Source of the DNA: Lepiota brunneoincarnata
Lineage: Eukaryota > Basidiomycota > Agaricomycetes > Agaricales > Agaricaceae
Assembly: GCA_023014365.1 (NCBI GenBank)
Contig: JAEBUN010000012.1
Span: forward strand, 124,001-188,000
Direction of reading: 5' to 3'
Length of the DNA stretch: 64,000 nucleotides
In this document: piece by piece, positions 16,029 to 27,609 of the stretch
Position numbering within the stretch: position 1 is the first letter of the stretch
Layout of the letters: each line of letters opens with the position of its first letter
Made by a program: the position numbers and the translations under genes
Notes under the pieces: generated by a model
What the model was told of the DNA's origin: nothing
What the model saw: the letters and a program-made list of their open reading frames with translations, nothing else
Databases searched by the model: none

Positions 16029-16157
16029 GATGGCAATAATTATGTTCGGTTGTCACATGTGGCTGTGACATATCTTATCTTTGGACAACGCCTCACGTGA
16101 CCCTTGAAGCTTGAAGACGCGTATGCCATTCGCCTCCCACCTTCGACCACAACCACA
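16029..16157. promoter_or_regulatory. shared divergent promoter TRM4 / PUP1
   Basis: 129 bp separates the two start codons, so both promoters and 5' UTRs must overlap here. It contains a perfect inverted repeat, TGTCACA-N6-TGTGACA (16051-16070), and a palindromic E-box TCACGTGA (16093-16100). CACGTG is the core bound by fungal bHLH factors such as Cbf1 and Pho4. Coregulation is an inference. Confidence 0.55.
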
Positions 16158-17186
16158 ATGGCTCAGCCCTCATTATACCGATCCCCGGGTTTTGATTTCA
16201 CAAATCAGATCAGGTCCTTCTCTAAAGCACTAGTCTCTTGGATTATTGTTGACGCCCAGACTAGGAACAACTTCCTGGCCGAAAAGGGTCTCCCAGTGCC
16301 CAAAGCCACTAGCACGGGTACTACCATCGTGGGTTGCATTTTCAAAGATGGAATTATCCTTGGAGCGGATACACGAGCAACCGAAGGAGAAATTGTTGCG
16401 GACAAAAACTGTGAAAAGGCGCGCAGTTACCCCCTTCACTTCGTACCATATCTAACCGCCAGTAGATCCACTACATTACAGAGTCAATCCGTTGCTGTGG
16501 TGCAGGGACAGCTGCAGACACAGAATTCACTACCGCCCTTATTTCCTCAAACATGGAACTTCACGCCCTCCAAACTGGCCGAAAACCCCGAGTGGTAACG
16601 GCAATGACGATGCTTAAGCAGATGCTCTTCAGGTTAATTCTTAGATCCTGATATTCTATGCCAGTGAATTCAAAAACGTTCCAGATATCAAGGACATATC
16701 GGTGCCGCACTAGTTCTTGGCGGCGTTGACTCAACTGGCCCACATCTGTTCACAATCCACCCACACGGTTCTACGGACAAACTCCCTTATGTGACAATGG
16801 GATCAGGTAGCCTGGCCGCAATGGCCATCTTCGAAAGCGGCTGGAAGCCCAACATGGACGTACGCATGCAATACCACTCTCTCCGTACCTTTGTCTAATT
16901 GGATTTTTCATAGCGCCAGGAAGCCCTCAACCTTGTAATTGCAGCCATCTCCGCTGGTATTTTCAACGATCTTGGGTCAGGCTCGAATGTTGATGCGTGC
17001 ATCATCACCGCCGACCAGACGGAGATGTTGCGAAACGTCGAAACGCCCAACCAGCGAGTCCAGAAAGAACGGGACTACAAATTTAGACGAGGAACCACGG
17101 CATGGACCAAGGAAGACGTGAGGAAACTTATTGTAGATGAGCAGACCACTACGATCGGCACTGGCGATGATATGGATACATCATGA
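16158..17186 (+). CDS. PUP1: 20S proteasome subunit beta type-7 (beta2, Pup1)
   Basis: Trypsin-like catalytic subunit of the 20S core. The start [16 protein letters not shown] leads, after an intron ending near 16264, to a short propeptide and the self-cleavage site [21 protein letters not shown], making Thr38 the mature nucleophile. The active-site partners Asp17 (GADTRAT) and Lys33 (DKNCEK) of the mature numbering are visible. Later exons read [40 protein letters not shown] and [18 protein letters not shown]. The C-terminal extension typical of beta2, including [15 protein letters not shown], is intact. The intron at 16419-16465 can only be joined in frame with a GC donor. An upstream in-frame ATG at 16104 would add 18 residues but gives a less typical N-terminus. 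Confidence 0.93.
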
Positions 17187-17283
17187 AACAATTCTGCTTT
17201 GCATGCACAGTTATATTGTCTTAGTGTATCAAGTATCAAATATCAACAAGAAGCAGCACCTCGGGTGGATGAAACCACTTCAA

Positions 17284-18609
17284 TCAGAACATTGTATCGA
17301 GAAACGCTTTTGTTTGTTGTTCCAAATCGTTAAAAATAGTGAGTGCATCGGCCAGTTTCCTCTGAATCTCAGGATCTGCATCGAATGCCTCCCGGAGGAG
17401 GATGCCCCCATCCGCCAAGTAATCTTTGTCTGCAATCGTTCCACATATTTAACATGAGCACGAAACACTGCATGAGCATCGCACCTAAGAGTGAGTCAGA
17501 GTTGGGTATCGGCAATGTTATTGGATTTATATGATCCACTGGAGGGAGGAGCGCGAGCTGATCCAGAATGGCCCCGGATATGGTTATGTGATCTGGACGC
17601 AAAGATGCTAGGGCAACCACCTGAGAGTATGTATTATTAACAAATCCAGGAACCGCAGCGGGCCCGAACCTCGGTTGCGATAACAAGACTATAGGCAATG
17701 TCAGTATCATAAAAAAAATCAAGATACGATGGGAGCGCGCCTTGCAGGCATAACCAACGTACGGGTCTGTATCTTGCGGAAAGCCGCGACAATTGAAAAT
17801 ATCACCGTGCTCATTGGGTGTTCAGTCGCCGGACTCGCGTACTCCTTCCAAATGGACCTATCCAAATGAACACGCAACTCTGTATGTATGAGACTTGTAA
17901 GTTCCTCCTGGACCCAAAACAGGTATAGCAATGGAGGCACCATTGAAATATGGTGCAACATATTTGCAACCCGCTTGTGACGCAGCAAGCGCCTGAGGAA
18001 GAGAGAACAGGCACGTCGCGAGAGTCTGTATGCCAATTTTCTGCAAGTATTGGCAGGCCATCATAGATTCGGGTGTTGCAGGAATTTTAATGCAGACACG
18101 TTCCCTATTATCAAATTATTGGCGCTCTCCCGTGAGAGAAGTACTTCTGGAACGGACTTGGGAATCCCATTTTCCTCGAACAAAGCCACAAGCTTCTTTG
18201 CATGGGCGATTGTCGCTTCTGTGTTGTATGCAGTGGAAGGAGAAGTTTGTGCATGTACACTTCCCTTCAGGTAAGGTAAGACTCGCTTTCCCAAGAGGAC
18301 GGTCTGAGATCATATTGGTCAGGAAATCACTAAAGGACATGATGGATGGCTAACAAGGGTATTAATCACGTCCAGCTTGAAAGTGTCCGGGTCTTGGTCC
18401 AAGTTTTGAGCTTGGACAGACTTAATCGCCTGTCTTACAAGCTCAAAATTCTCTGGACGGACTGCCTCGCTGAAAACGATGCCTTGATTCGATGTCATAT
18501 CATGAAATTTCTCCCCATTTCTCGTGTGGCGCCTGGAGACCTCGGGGTCCATGGTGTCGACATCGACCTCGACAAGTGAGCGCAGTTGTTGCAGCAGTGA
18601 TTCGGCCAT
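17284..18609 (-). CDS. transaldolase family protein
   Basis: Class I aldolase-fold enzyme of the pentose phosphate pathway, cytosolic. The start MAESLLQQLRSLVEVDVDTM is the usual fungal one, followed by HDMTSNQGIVFSEAV. The Schiff-base lysine lies in RVCIKIPATPES, read across an intron near 18080-18130, then YLQKIGIQTLATCLFSLPQA and AGCKYVAPYFN. The C-terminus closes with LADGGILLREAFDADPEIQR and DLEQQTKAFLDTMF. It belongs to the transaldolase subgroup common in filamentous fungi rather than the yeast Tal1 type, judged by the IPATPES context, so its exact substrate is less certain. It is divergent from SIN1 over 136 bp. An in-frame ATG 20 codons upstream is possible but less likely. Confidence 0.85.
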
Positions 18610-18745
18610 ATCGAGAGAGTCATCGCCCCTCACAGGGCAAGGAGGTTTAAATAGGGGCTCAATTCCCATCCTGATCGAATGGGGAAGCTGTTCCCATCAC
18701 GACATCCACGGCCCTTCGTTCTACCATTTACTGCTGTGGACAACC
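18610..18745. promoter_or_regulatory. shared divergent promoter transaldolase / SIN1
   Basis: 136 bp between divergent start codons; it must carry both promoters. No specific site recognised. Confidence 0.45.
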
Positions 18746-21700
18746 ATGTCAATCATTGGCGATACAGAGTACGTGTGCTTTGCCTATCCCCCTGCTCACA
18801 GGAATAATGTCTTTTGCAGCTATTTAATACATACCATCCGCCTGTCTTACCTCAAAGAGGTTGAGGATCTCTATGGCCCAAGGAATCATCGCTTTCGACC
18901 CATCCCATACTTCGAACCCCTATATCACTCATGCCACCCTCGCAGACAATGAGCGGTGGCCCGAACTTTCTATGCCACAGAGCCCTCAAATTAGCGAAGA
19001 TGAAGCCGACCGTCCCTCTGGATTCCCTGGTGCCAAATTGAAGTATACCCAGACCATCATGGGAGGACGATCAGGCGGTTTGGGACTTCGGGTGAGCGGG
19101 AAACGTGCCTCTGCTTCGAGGCGTATGTCCAAATCCAATGGCAATGTCCCTCAAGTCGACGTACAAAACTTCGTCTCGGGGTCTGCGCCCGTGCAAGAGG
19201 CCTCCTCTCCGTCTTCTGTTGCCAAAGAAATCACATCCGTCAATGCTGCCGATTGGCCCAGGATCCCAGAAGCGTCTTCCCTTCCCCCCGCCGAAGAGAC
19301 GTTGTCCCCTCAGCCGGAAGTAAAGATAGAAGGGCCAACCGCAGTTGACGAAGCACCAGTCACCAAGGTTGTGCAATTTGTCCCCAAATTCAAAGGCGCA
19401 GCTGAGATGGAACAAAGGCGGAGGGCACGGATGGCCGCGCGGCGCGGACCCGGCGCCTCTGTGACGGCGCCTCCTCAACCTCAAACCTTGAGCTTCTCAT
19501 CCTCAGATGAGGATGATACACAGCCCCAGTCCAGTGACGAATCCTCTTCGGATGAATTTGAGGGTCAAGGAGGAGGAGATACCGTTGGCGAGCTTGACGA
19601 ATTTGATCCGTGAGTCTTGCACTGAACTCCCTCTCTCCTTCCTCAAGCTTCCTTCAGTGATTTTGCAGCGACTCGCACAACTTTGACATCCGATATCTCT
19701 GACGACTTCTCGGTACTGTCTGGTGGCACAAACTCCATGTCTAATTCTTCTGCCCCCATTTCCTACAACACCAACACTCGATTGAGGCCCAAGCTAAGCC
19801 CGGTGTCTGAAGCGGGACATCTGACATCCTCGCGCAGTAACCAACGCTCTGTCGACCAACACTTCGAAATGTTAACACCTGCCGTGAGTGTAGATGCCCA
19901 AAAACCACCCGAGGCCAGTGCCGGGCGTCACCGCACTGCCAGTGGTAGCTCCACCAGCCAGCCTTCCGCTTCAACCTCCTCTCCCGCTCCCGACACCCTT
20001 TTCGCGCGCAAAAAGGTGCCACCCATCAAACCACAGCAATCTGCTTTGTCTCAAATGCTCAATCGAGGTAAATCATCAAATCCATTTACAGAAACCTATG
20101 CTTCAGTTTCGGGGAGGAGTGCACCAGCTTCCGCGAAGGTGTTGGTTTTCTTTCCGCATGCAAAAATTCCAGCAGGGAAAGCGATGGAGCTCACGATATC
20201 TCGAGACGCGACGGTGGAAGAGGTCATTGGATTCGCTTTGTGGATGTATTGGGAAGAGGGTTGGTTGCCGAAACTGGATGAGGGGATGAGTGGACCCGAC
20301 GATCCCAAATGGGAGGACCGCATATCCGCTTGTGGATGGATTTTGAGGCTTGCAGAAGATGATGGAGAAGTGGATGATGATTTTCCTCGTACGTGCCTGG
20401 CTTATTTGCGTTTAAATTTCGGATGCTCAATGTGTTGTTCAGCCCCTGACCGCTTGGGCAAGATTATGAAATTCAACGCCGATGCATATGCAATCCTTGA
20501 AGCGACCTCTGCTCAAGGTAAACCAAACTTATTTTACCCAAGATTGTATTTTAACTATGGGTCACCGCCAGTTAAACAAAACAGAGAGATCGAGGCGAAG
20601 ATCCAACGACCTATCAAAACACCAGCAAAGAAGCAAGATAAACTTACCATCCCTAATCAAGGACCCGCTGCTGTGGGCCCGGGGAGCCTGCTAACCGCGA
20701 GCTGGGGAGCGTCTGCCCCAATATCGACGTCTCTCGGTCCGTCGAGCAGCCACGGTCCTCAAATATTCCTGCGAATACGCGTGGAGAATGCTGATGCTGT
20801 ACATATCTCAACAACTATCCCTGTGTGAGTATGCAGCCCTCCAAGAATGGAAATTTCTCACTCTGTCGTTAGTTCTGCAGGGATGTACATGCAAGAGGCT
20901 TTGGAAATGGTTTGTCGAAGAAGAAAGATTGCGAATCCAAAAGACTATGTGCTCCTGTTAGCAGACAAAAGCATTCTCATTCCTCTCGACCGTACCGTAG
21001 CCAGTCTACAGGACAAAAGAGAGCTGTTGCTGCTTAAACGTAGTGTACTGCCAATGATGGGAGGGAACATCTTCAGAGGTGTCGGCAAAACTACTGATCC
21101 CAACGGTGATTACTATTCTACTTCGTGTCTGTATCTGCTTCTAAACGACTTATACTAGCCTCCATCTTCAAGAACTCGGATACTCAGGAGATCCAGTATA
21201 CAACACCTCTGGATTACACCGCGGCATACAAGGTTCGCCCCTTCCCTTCCCTTCCAGTGTCGAACGCTATGATGCTCAAGCACGATTTCAGAAATACACC
21301 ATATATCGCAAGATGCCTATGCTGGTTGCTCGGCAGGAAAGAACACTGGCCGTTGATGGCGAATGGGTTCACGTACGTTGGGCAGCAACCCGAGCTATAT
21401 CAGATCCATTTCTGACTTTGACTTCGTACATAGATCATGCCATCAAGCAACAAGGCTAAAAATGTCTTTGATAGCGGCAGAACTTCATCGTATCATGTCA
21501 ACACAATTGCGGATTGCCAACAATCCTCCAAGTCATCGGCTACGTTCAAGCTTGTATTGACGCGCGGTGGAGGCGCGACAAAGCGGTATGATTTCGAGGC
21601 TGAGAGCCCCAAACTGGCTGGTAAGTCTAGGGCGCGGTGCCACAATGACTGGCGGCTTAATGACTGTGATTCTCTCCTAGCTGAGATTGTACAGACAGTT

Positions 21701-21769
21701 AAGAATCTCAAGGCTGCCCCGGAGCGATCCAATACAGTCAAGTCACGGAGAAGTCGTCAGGTTGTATGA
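18746..21769 (+). CDS. TORC2 subunit Sin1/Avo1
   Basis: Scaffold subunit of TOR complex 2 that recruits AGC-kinase substrates. The first exon is MSIIGDT, spliced to DYLIHTIRLSYLKEVEDLYG, then IIAFDPSHTSNPYITHATLA, the conserved fungal Sin1 N-terminus. A long disordered, Ser/acidic region follows (near 19500: SSSDEDDTQPQSSDESSSDE). The CRIM domain begins VLVFFPHAKIPAGKAMELTI near 20140 and continues FALWMYWEEGWLPKLDEGMS. A Ras-binding-like region contains FLRIRVENADAVHISTTIPV and LLLADKSILIPLDRTVASLQ. The C-terminal PH domain includes MLVARQERTLAVDGEWVH and TFKLVLTRGGGATKRYDFEA, ending KSRRSRQVV. Length and domain order match fungal Sin1; I see no break. Confidence 0.9.
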
Positions 21770-22134
21770 TATGCAGATAGTATATTACGAAAAGAAAACA
21801 AGAGACTCCGCGCCTTGGAGTGATTACAGCAGAGAAAATCTTCAAAACAACACAGGGAATGAAAACTCTACGGCCGTTTGGCCCTTTCATCAACAACTCA
21901 AACGATATTGCTACCACTTGTCATCCGAGAGCCGTTTCAAGTGATCGTTCAGCACAGATAGGTCAACTTCTTGTAGGCGTAGTTACTCGGAAAGAGATGA
22001 GGATCCGGAGCAAGTGTTAGATTCTGGAGGTACGCGTGACGCGTTACCTGAGTAACGTAGTTGACCCAATGTTATTCCATTCCATTCCACTACGACATTT
22101 GTACCTTAGTTCTGCCTAACCACCAGGAGAGAGA
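21770..22134. other. intergenic region SIN1 / MRPS8
   Basis: 365 bp between two genes on the same strand. Apart from the paired MluI boxes described separately, nothing is recognised. Some of it will be the SIN1 3' UTR. Confidence 0.5.
22032..22044. promoter_or_regulatory. paired MluI cell-cycle boxes (MCB)
   Basis: Two ACGCGT hexamers separated by one base lie 91 bp upstream of the uS8m start. They sit inside a near-palindromic context beginning GGTACGCGT and ending ACGCGTTACC. In yeasts MCBs are bound by MBF (Mbp1/Swi6) at G1/S. Whether this pair is functional here is unknown. Confidence 0.4.
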
Positions 22135-22599
22135 ATGCCACTCCCACACGATCTCTGTGCTCGCCTACAGAACGCCTTCCGCGCCCGACACGCTCGTATT
22201 GCGGCAGATCACACAACCCAGAATCTCGGTATCCTCTCCATCCTCCTCCGCGCAGGCTTTCTCTCCTCTCTCACGCGCGGCACCATCTCTTCCCCCAGCC
22301 CCGAATCGTTCCAATATGTCTCCGATTCACAAAAACGTATTTGGGCAGACCTCAAGTACAGAGACGATATCCCCGTCCTCAACCACATGGAACTCATAAG
22401 CAAACCGAGCAAGCGGGTGTTCATGGACTTGAATGAGATTCGGCTGATTTGTTCTGGGCGCCGTGCGGGGACTGTCAAGCCGCTTGGAATGGGTGAGGTT
22501 GCGGTTGTGAGGACAAAGGATCGAGAGAATGAATGGTTAGAGGCGAGAGAGGCACTAGCACTCAAGTTACCTGGGGAGGTGATTTGTCGCGCACGGTGA
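22135..22599 (+). CDS. MRPS8: mitochondrial small ribosomal subunit protein uS8m
   Basis: Single-exon 154-residue protein. It starts MPLPHDLCARLQNAFRARHA, with the uS8 N-terminal pattern LGILSILLRAGFLSSLTRG, and continues KRIWADLKYRDDIPVLNHME. The C-terminal half reads PSKRVFMDLNEIRLICSGRR, followed by a GEVAVV-type strand and the end EALALKLPGEVICRAR. This matches fungal mitochondrial S8, which assembles the central domain of the mitoribosomal small subunit. No separate cleavable presequence is apparent; the basic N-terminus may serve for import. The lack of introns is unusual in this window but fits its small size. Confidence 0.85.
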   Translation: MPLPHDLCARLQNAFRARHARIAADHTTQNLGILSILLRAGFLSSLTRGTISSPSPESFQYVSDSQKRIWADLKYRDDIPVLNHMELISKPSKRVFMDLNEIRLICSGRRAGTVKPLGMGEVAVVRTKDRENEWLEAREALALKLPGEVICRAR

Positions 22600-22774
22600 A
22601 CAGCCAGGTTTTCATGGTATATCTCATTTATTGGAGATGTTCATATGAATTTGACTTGGTGTCGTTGATAGGTTGTTACTTCTACTTTCATCTGGTCTGC
22701 CTTTGCGAAGCATATAATAACCCTTAACACGATGTCGAAGCTACTAGATTTACAATATGACGCCGTGACGGTCA

Positions 22775-24576
22775 TCACACACTCTCTGCTTGGGTGGTCT
22801 TGGTGTTCCTATCCCTCTCTCCCACCAATCTTTTTTCAACCTTCCTGAGCTCGTGATTCCAGTCCACCTTCAAACACACATAGCCACCAACTATGGCGCA
22901 ATATGCCAACGAGACCGTCAAGCCTGCCCACAGACCATGCAACCCCATCCCGTACTTAAATGCGAGAAGGGTGCCAAGGGGAATCCCAATGATGTAGTAT
23001 GCGCTGAGGTTGAGGATCGCGCCTGTTGACTGCTTTCCTTGAGCACGCAGAATACCGCCTGCAACTGCCGCTGTGCTGTCGAAAACCTGAAAAAGGGCAA
23101 CAAGGGGGAGAATGTTGGCTACCATCTGAACGACCTCTGTGATCATGAGCAATCATATCAGGACTCTGGGCACGGGACAAGAGAACCAACCTGGATCGTC
23201 ATTGAAGAGGTAGCCCCAGGTGTTACGGAAAGCGATAAACATAGTGCTGGCCAAATCTTAAGCAAAAAAAAAAGTACATTCGAGGAAGGACGGTAGGAAC
23301 TAACCTTGTGCAAGCAGCAATGCCGAAGGCCATCAATATGGCCGTAGCAGCTGCGACACCTGCGTGTTTTGGTCTACACTCGCCGAGTAAGTTACCGATT
23401 CTATGTTTATGTTTAAACCATGCGCATGATAATCACAAATGGCTTCACGTACCGCACCGATGCAGCAATACCCAGAGAATAAGGAGCTTGGTATGTGGTC
23501 CACGAAGACACAAGCAAGATACTTTGTGTAGCGAGCGCAACTGGTCCAAGTAAACTGGCACCCAACGCAACTAGCTCCCAGGCCCACCATCCACTTGCTA
23601 CCTGTCCAACACCGCTGACACCGAGTTTTACCAGAACCCTCAGTCCAGTAAATATTTTCATCGAAACATGATGCCACGCTGTCTTTGGAACGAAATATAC
23701 CCCATAAAGTATTGATAGGAGAGAGATCAGGTTGAAAGAAATAGCCGTTGTAAGCGGGGCTCCAATGAAACCGAGCCGGATAGGTTCGGGGCCCCAGACG
23801 AGAAGGTAGTTGAGGAAGGCATTGATTGGAGCCACAATGAAAATGATACGTGTAGGGACCGAAAAGAGATTTTGGGCTTGGAAGTAGCGACGACTGATAC
23901 AATTGAATGCGTAGGCAGGAAGGCCAAGGCTTACCCAGCGAAGATAGACAGCGGCAAGGTGAGCGACCTCTGGATCCTGTTTCAGAGCAAGGAGGACTGG
24001 CTCAATGTTGAGCCAGAAGATGAACATGGGCTAAAACAAAATCAGTACTTGGGTTAGTGCTTGGAAGATAAGATGTGCTCACTATCAGGCAGGCGGTGAT
24101 AAGGACAGCTGGTTGATGTTGTTAGTAGTGGTGAACGTACATGGAAATGTTGGAACATACACATTCGTTGTGCCCAGAGGCCGACGAGCTGAGGTTGAGA
24201 TGAAGTCCAAGCGCTGGGCAACAGTGTGTCCAAAGCACAGACAAAACCCTGGATGATGCTGAAACCCGATACAGAGGCAGTCATGGAACCAATAGAGACG
24301 GCGGCAAGAGCATTAGTGGATATATGCCCTATTGAAACCACAGATGTGACAACAAGGGTATACTCGAGCAAATGAGCACTGAAAACACTGAGCTGGTGGC
24401 ATGAGAGGAAAACACGAAGCTCACCCGAAAACTGGGAAGGCATAACTGGAAAGGACGGGAAGTTCCTCCCAAAACGATTTCACTCCCAATTCGGTGTCAG
24501 GAGAGACGTGGTGATGAGTGTGGGTGAGGTCGATGAGAGGAGTGGTCTCCGAAAGAGTAGTACCTGAGCTTGCCAT
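22775..24576 (-). CDS. MATE family efflux transporter, copy 1
   Basis: Multi-pass MATE (multidrug and toxic compound extrusion) transporter, expected to exchange H+ or Na+ for organic substrates at the plasma or vacuolar membrane. The cytosolic N-terminus MASSGTTLSETTPLIDLTHT leads into SFWEELPVLSSYAFPVFG. The MATE signatures follow: VVSIGHISTNALAAVSIGSM, GFVCALDTLLPSAWTSSQPQ and QLVGLWAQRM in the first half, then AFNCISRRYFQAQNLFSVPT, FLNYLLVWGPEPIRLGFIGA, GILRAQGKQSTGAILNLSAY and YIIGIPLGTLLAFKYGMGLH. About seven short introns are present and I see no frame break. Closely related to copy 2 immediately downstream in the window, in the same orientation. It converges with MRPS8 over 175 bp. 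Substrate unknown. Confidence 0.88.
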
Positions 24577-25611
24577 GGAACTTGGGGGGTGTGATCACTG
24601 GTGCCCCACTGGACCAAGTCGGCGACTCAGCCATTAAAAGGAACAGCTTGTTACTGAATGCTTGCTGTCAGTTTAATCTTTCCCTCGGCCAACCGCCACC
24701 CTCCATTTCGGCAGCACCTGTCATAACCCACAGAGTACGCCAGACACCTGCGTTGTCCTCGTCTCTCTCTCCACGACCCCTCCACAGCACACAACATATC
24801 AAACACCTCTTGGTTAGGGGTCGATTCGGATGGTTGTCGGGATAGCAGCTTGGTAGACGCCTCGGCTAGGATGAGGAGGCGGTGGCGTCGTACCTACATA
24901 CTGGTGTGAGGGATAGCGAGAAACGTGAACAAAAAGCTCGCTTCCGAGTAAGAACCTCAAAGATAACGGTGAGATAATCAGCGTCACTTAGGAATTCAGC
25001 TTCCCCTGTAGGCACCACCCCTGGTGAAGTGCTTTGTGCGCTCCGTCCATGGGTGTGTGGGGGCTCCATTTTCATCCATTATCCCAGGTTGCGTCCTGTC
25101 GGGGGGGATCGAAGAAATGGTTACCCACCAAAGCCCCAGGGGATTGTATCCAGGCAGCTGGATTCTATCAAATACTAAATACATATTCAGTATATTTATA
25201 ACGGGTCATGACGGCTTGTAAGGGTTTCGGGTCTTTCCGACAATTTGAGATATGTAATTTCAAGTTACATGCTAACGCTAATGGGCCGTTCATCCATCGG
25301 GGAGTATAACAGCGCTCGAATGGAGGCAACGGTCGGGCATTGAGGACTGCACCATCAACAGGCCTTGTGGGAACCGAGGATTTTGTTCGCCTTTCTCGTA
25401 TATCCCCATGCCATCGGCCGACCAGAGTCACAATTTATTGAGACCCGGAAGCTGCTGTTCACGTTCCTCGTGCATTCTCGTCGCGTACCGCACTGTGTTG
25501 TCATGTAAAAGATGTTCGGCGACGCAAAACCTTAGACCGGGCACGCAAACGCTATGTTCTGGAAAATCCGTGTATACCCAGTAGGTAAGATAATTATAAT
25601 TACAAGGCACA
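24577..25611. other. intergenic region between the MATE copies
   Basis: About 1 kb separating the start of copy 1 from the stop of copy 2. Pieces such as 24570-24850 and 25168-25431 are open but resemble no protein. I see no transposon remnants or terminal repeats that would explain the duplication. Confidence 0.5.
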
Positions 25612-27474
25612 TCACACTTCCTCCGCTTGGATATCTCTAGCCTTCCGATCCCTGTCCCTCTCCTTCGCCAGCCTCTTCTCAACCTTTTCGAGCTCACGGT
25701 CCCAATCCACCCTCAGGCAAATATAGCTACCGGCCAAGGCACAATATATTAATGACATCATCAGGCCCACCCAGAGGCCATGTAGTCCCATATCACACTT
25801 GAACGCAAGGAACATACCAAGGGGAATGCCAAAGACGTAGTAGGCACTGAGGTTGAGCATAGCACCTGTTAGCTGTTTTCCTTGGGCACGAAGAATGCCA
25901 CCCGTGACTGCGCTCATGCCATCGAATACTTGAAAGAGAGCGACGAGGGGGAGAATGCTGGCGACCATTTTGACGACCTCTGTGCACCATCATGAAATAT
26001 CAGATGAATTACTTCGGGCGTGTGGTTGAATTAAAACAGACCTGGATCGTCGTTGAAGAGATAGGCCCAAGTATTACGGAAGGTGATAAACATAGAACTA
26101 GCGGATCATTGAGCATAGAGCCATATACTTATGGAGTCTGCTAACCTTGTCAAAGCGGCAATGGCAAAGGCCATCAGGAGAGCAGTGATAGCCACGGTGC
26201 CCGCACGTCTGGGTTTATGTTCCCCTAACAGATTCCCAATTCTATTTTTGGATTGTTATTTGTGATGCCACGGATCAAAAAAAGTTGACATACCGCACAG
26301 ATGTCGCGACACTGAGAGCATAGGGAGCTTGGAAAGTGGTAGATGCCGACACAAGCAAGACGCTCTGGGTAGCAAGAGCGACAGGACCGAGCAAACTAGC
26401 ACCAAGTGCGACTAGCTCCCAAGCCCACCACTCGCTTGCGACCTGTCCAACGCCACTGACACCAAGCTGCACTAGAACCCCCAAGCCGGTGAACATTGTT
26501 CTCGAAATAGGGTGCCACGCAGTTTTCGGGACGAAATATACTCCACAGAGTATTGATAAGATAGAGACTAGGTTGAAGGATATGGCGGTGGCAATCGGAG
26601 CACCAACGAACCCGAGTCGGATAGGTTCGGGTCCCCAAACGAGAAGGTAGTTAAGAAAGGCATTTATAGGGGTCACGAAGATGATAATGCGCGTAGGGAT
26701 CGAAAAAAGATTTTGGGCTTGGAAGTAGCGACGACTGATGCAGTTGAAGGCGTAGGCAGGGAGGCCGAGGCTGATCCAACGAAGATAGATGGCTGCGAGA
26801 CGAGCGACTTCCGGGTCTTGCCTAAGGACGAGTAGGATCGCCTCTGCGTTGAACCATATGATGAGTATGGGCTGAGGGGATATCAGAAGAAGTAATGATG
26901 GGCATGGCAGTTAATCGGCTCACCACTAGACAAGCAGCCATCACAACACCTATGCGGTGATTTGCATTCAGTGGCAGTGACAGTGGGACGTGACAGAAGG
27001 ACATACACATTCGTTGTGCCCAGAGGCCAACAAGCTGAGGCCGGGATGAGGTCCAAGCGCTGGGAAGAAGGGTGTCAAGGGCGGAAGTAAAACCTTGGAT
27101 GATGCTGAAGCCAGAGACGGAAGCAGTCATGGAACCAAGGGTGATGGCAGCGAGCGCATTAGTCGATATATGTCCGATGGAGACAACTGATGCGATAACG
27201 AGGGTATATTCGAGCAGTTGGGTGCTGGGAAAGGAATGAGCGATGATAACTTGAGAACGCAAAGAGGGCAGGTTTACCCAAAAACTGGGAGGGTATATCT
27301 AGCGAGGATGGGCAACTCCTCCCAGAACATTTTTGCGGCGGGATTAGCGCCAGAGGAGTCATTGAGGTCGACCGGATCCTCCGGCTGGGGTGTGGCCGGC
27401 GGACTGGGAGTGGCAAGGAGGGGAGTGTTCTCAGAGGGAGTAGTGCTGCATTTTGAGTGAGGGTCTGTGGCCAT
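25612..27474 (-). CDS. MATE family efflux transporter, copy 2
   Basis: Paralogue of the neighbouring MATE gene, with the same exon layout and mostly identical residues: YTLVIASVVSIGHISTNALA, GFTSALDTLLPSAWTSSRPQ, FLNYLLVWGPEPIRLGFVGA, ILRAQGKQLTGAMLNLSAYY and VFGIPLGMFLAFKCDMGLHG. The N-terminal tail is longer and Pro-rich (MATDPHSKCSTTPSENTPLL) than in copy 1, and the C-terminal tail is equally charged (KRLAKERDRDRKARDIQAEE). Introns sit at matching positions, supporting tandem duplication after intron gain. No frame break was seen. It is divergent from SAM50 over 135 bp. Probably a proton- or sodium-coupled exporter; substrate unknown. Confidence 0.88.
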
Positions 27475-27609
27475 GAAGAGAGGATAGTGGTGGTGGAAGT
27501 AAGTAGGGGGAGAGCAATGAGCAAAGTTTCTCCGAACGAAGTGGACCTTAGAATTGTTCGGGTCTTTGTTCCGGAGCCGACCTTCTTAAGTAGGCAAGTG
27601 TCGTTGTTT
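27475..27609. promoter_or_regulatory. shared divergent promoter MATE2 / SAM50
   Basis: 135 bp between divergent start codons, purine-rich on the plus strand. Both 5' UTRs must lie here. No known binding site recognised. Confidence 0.45.
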
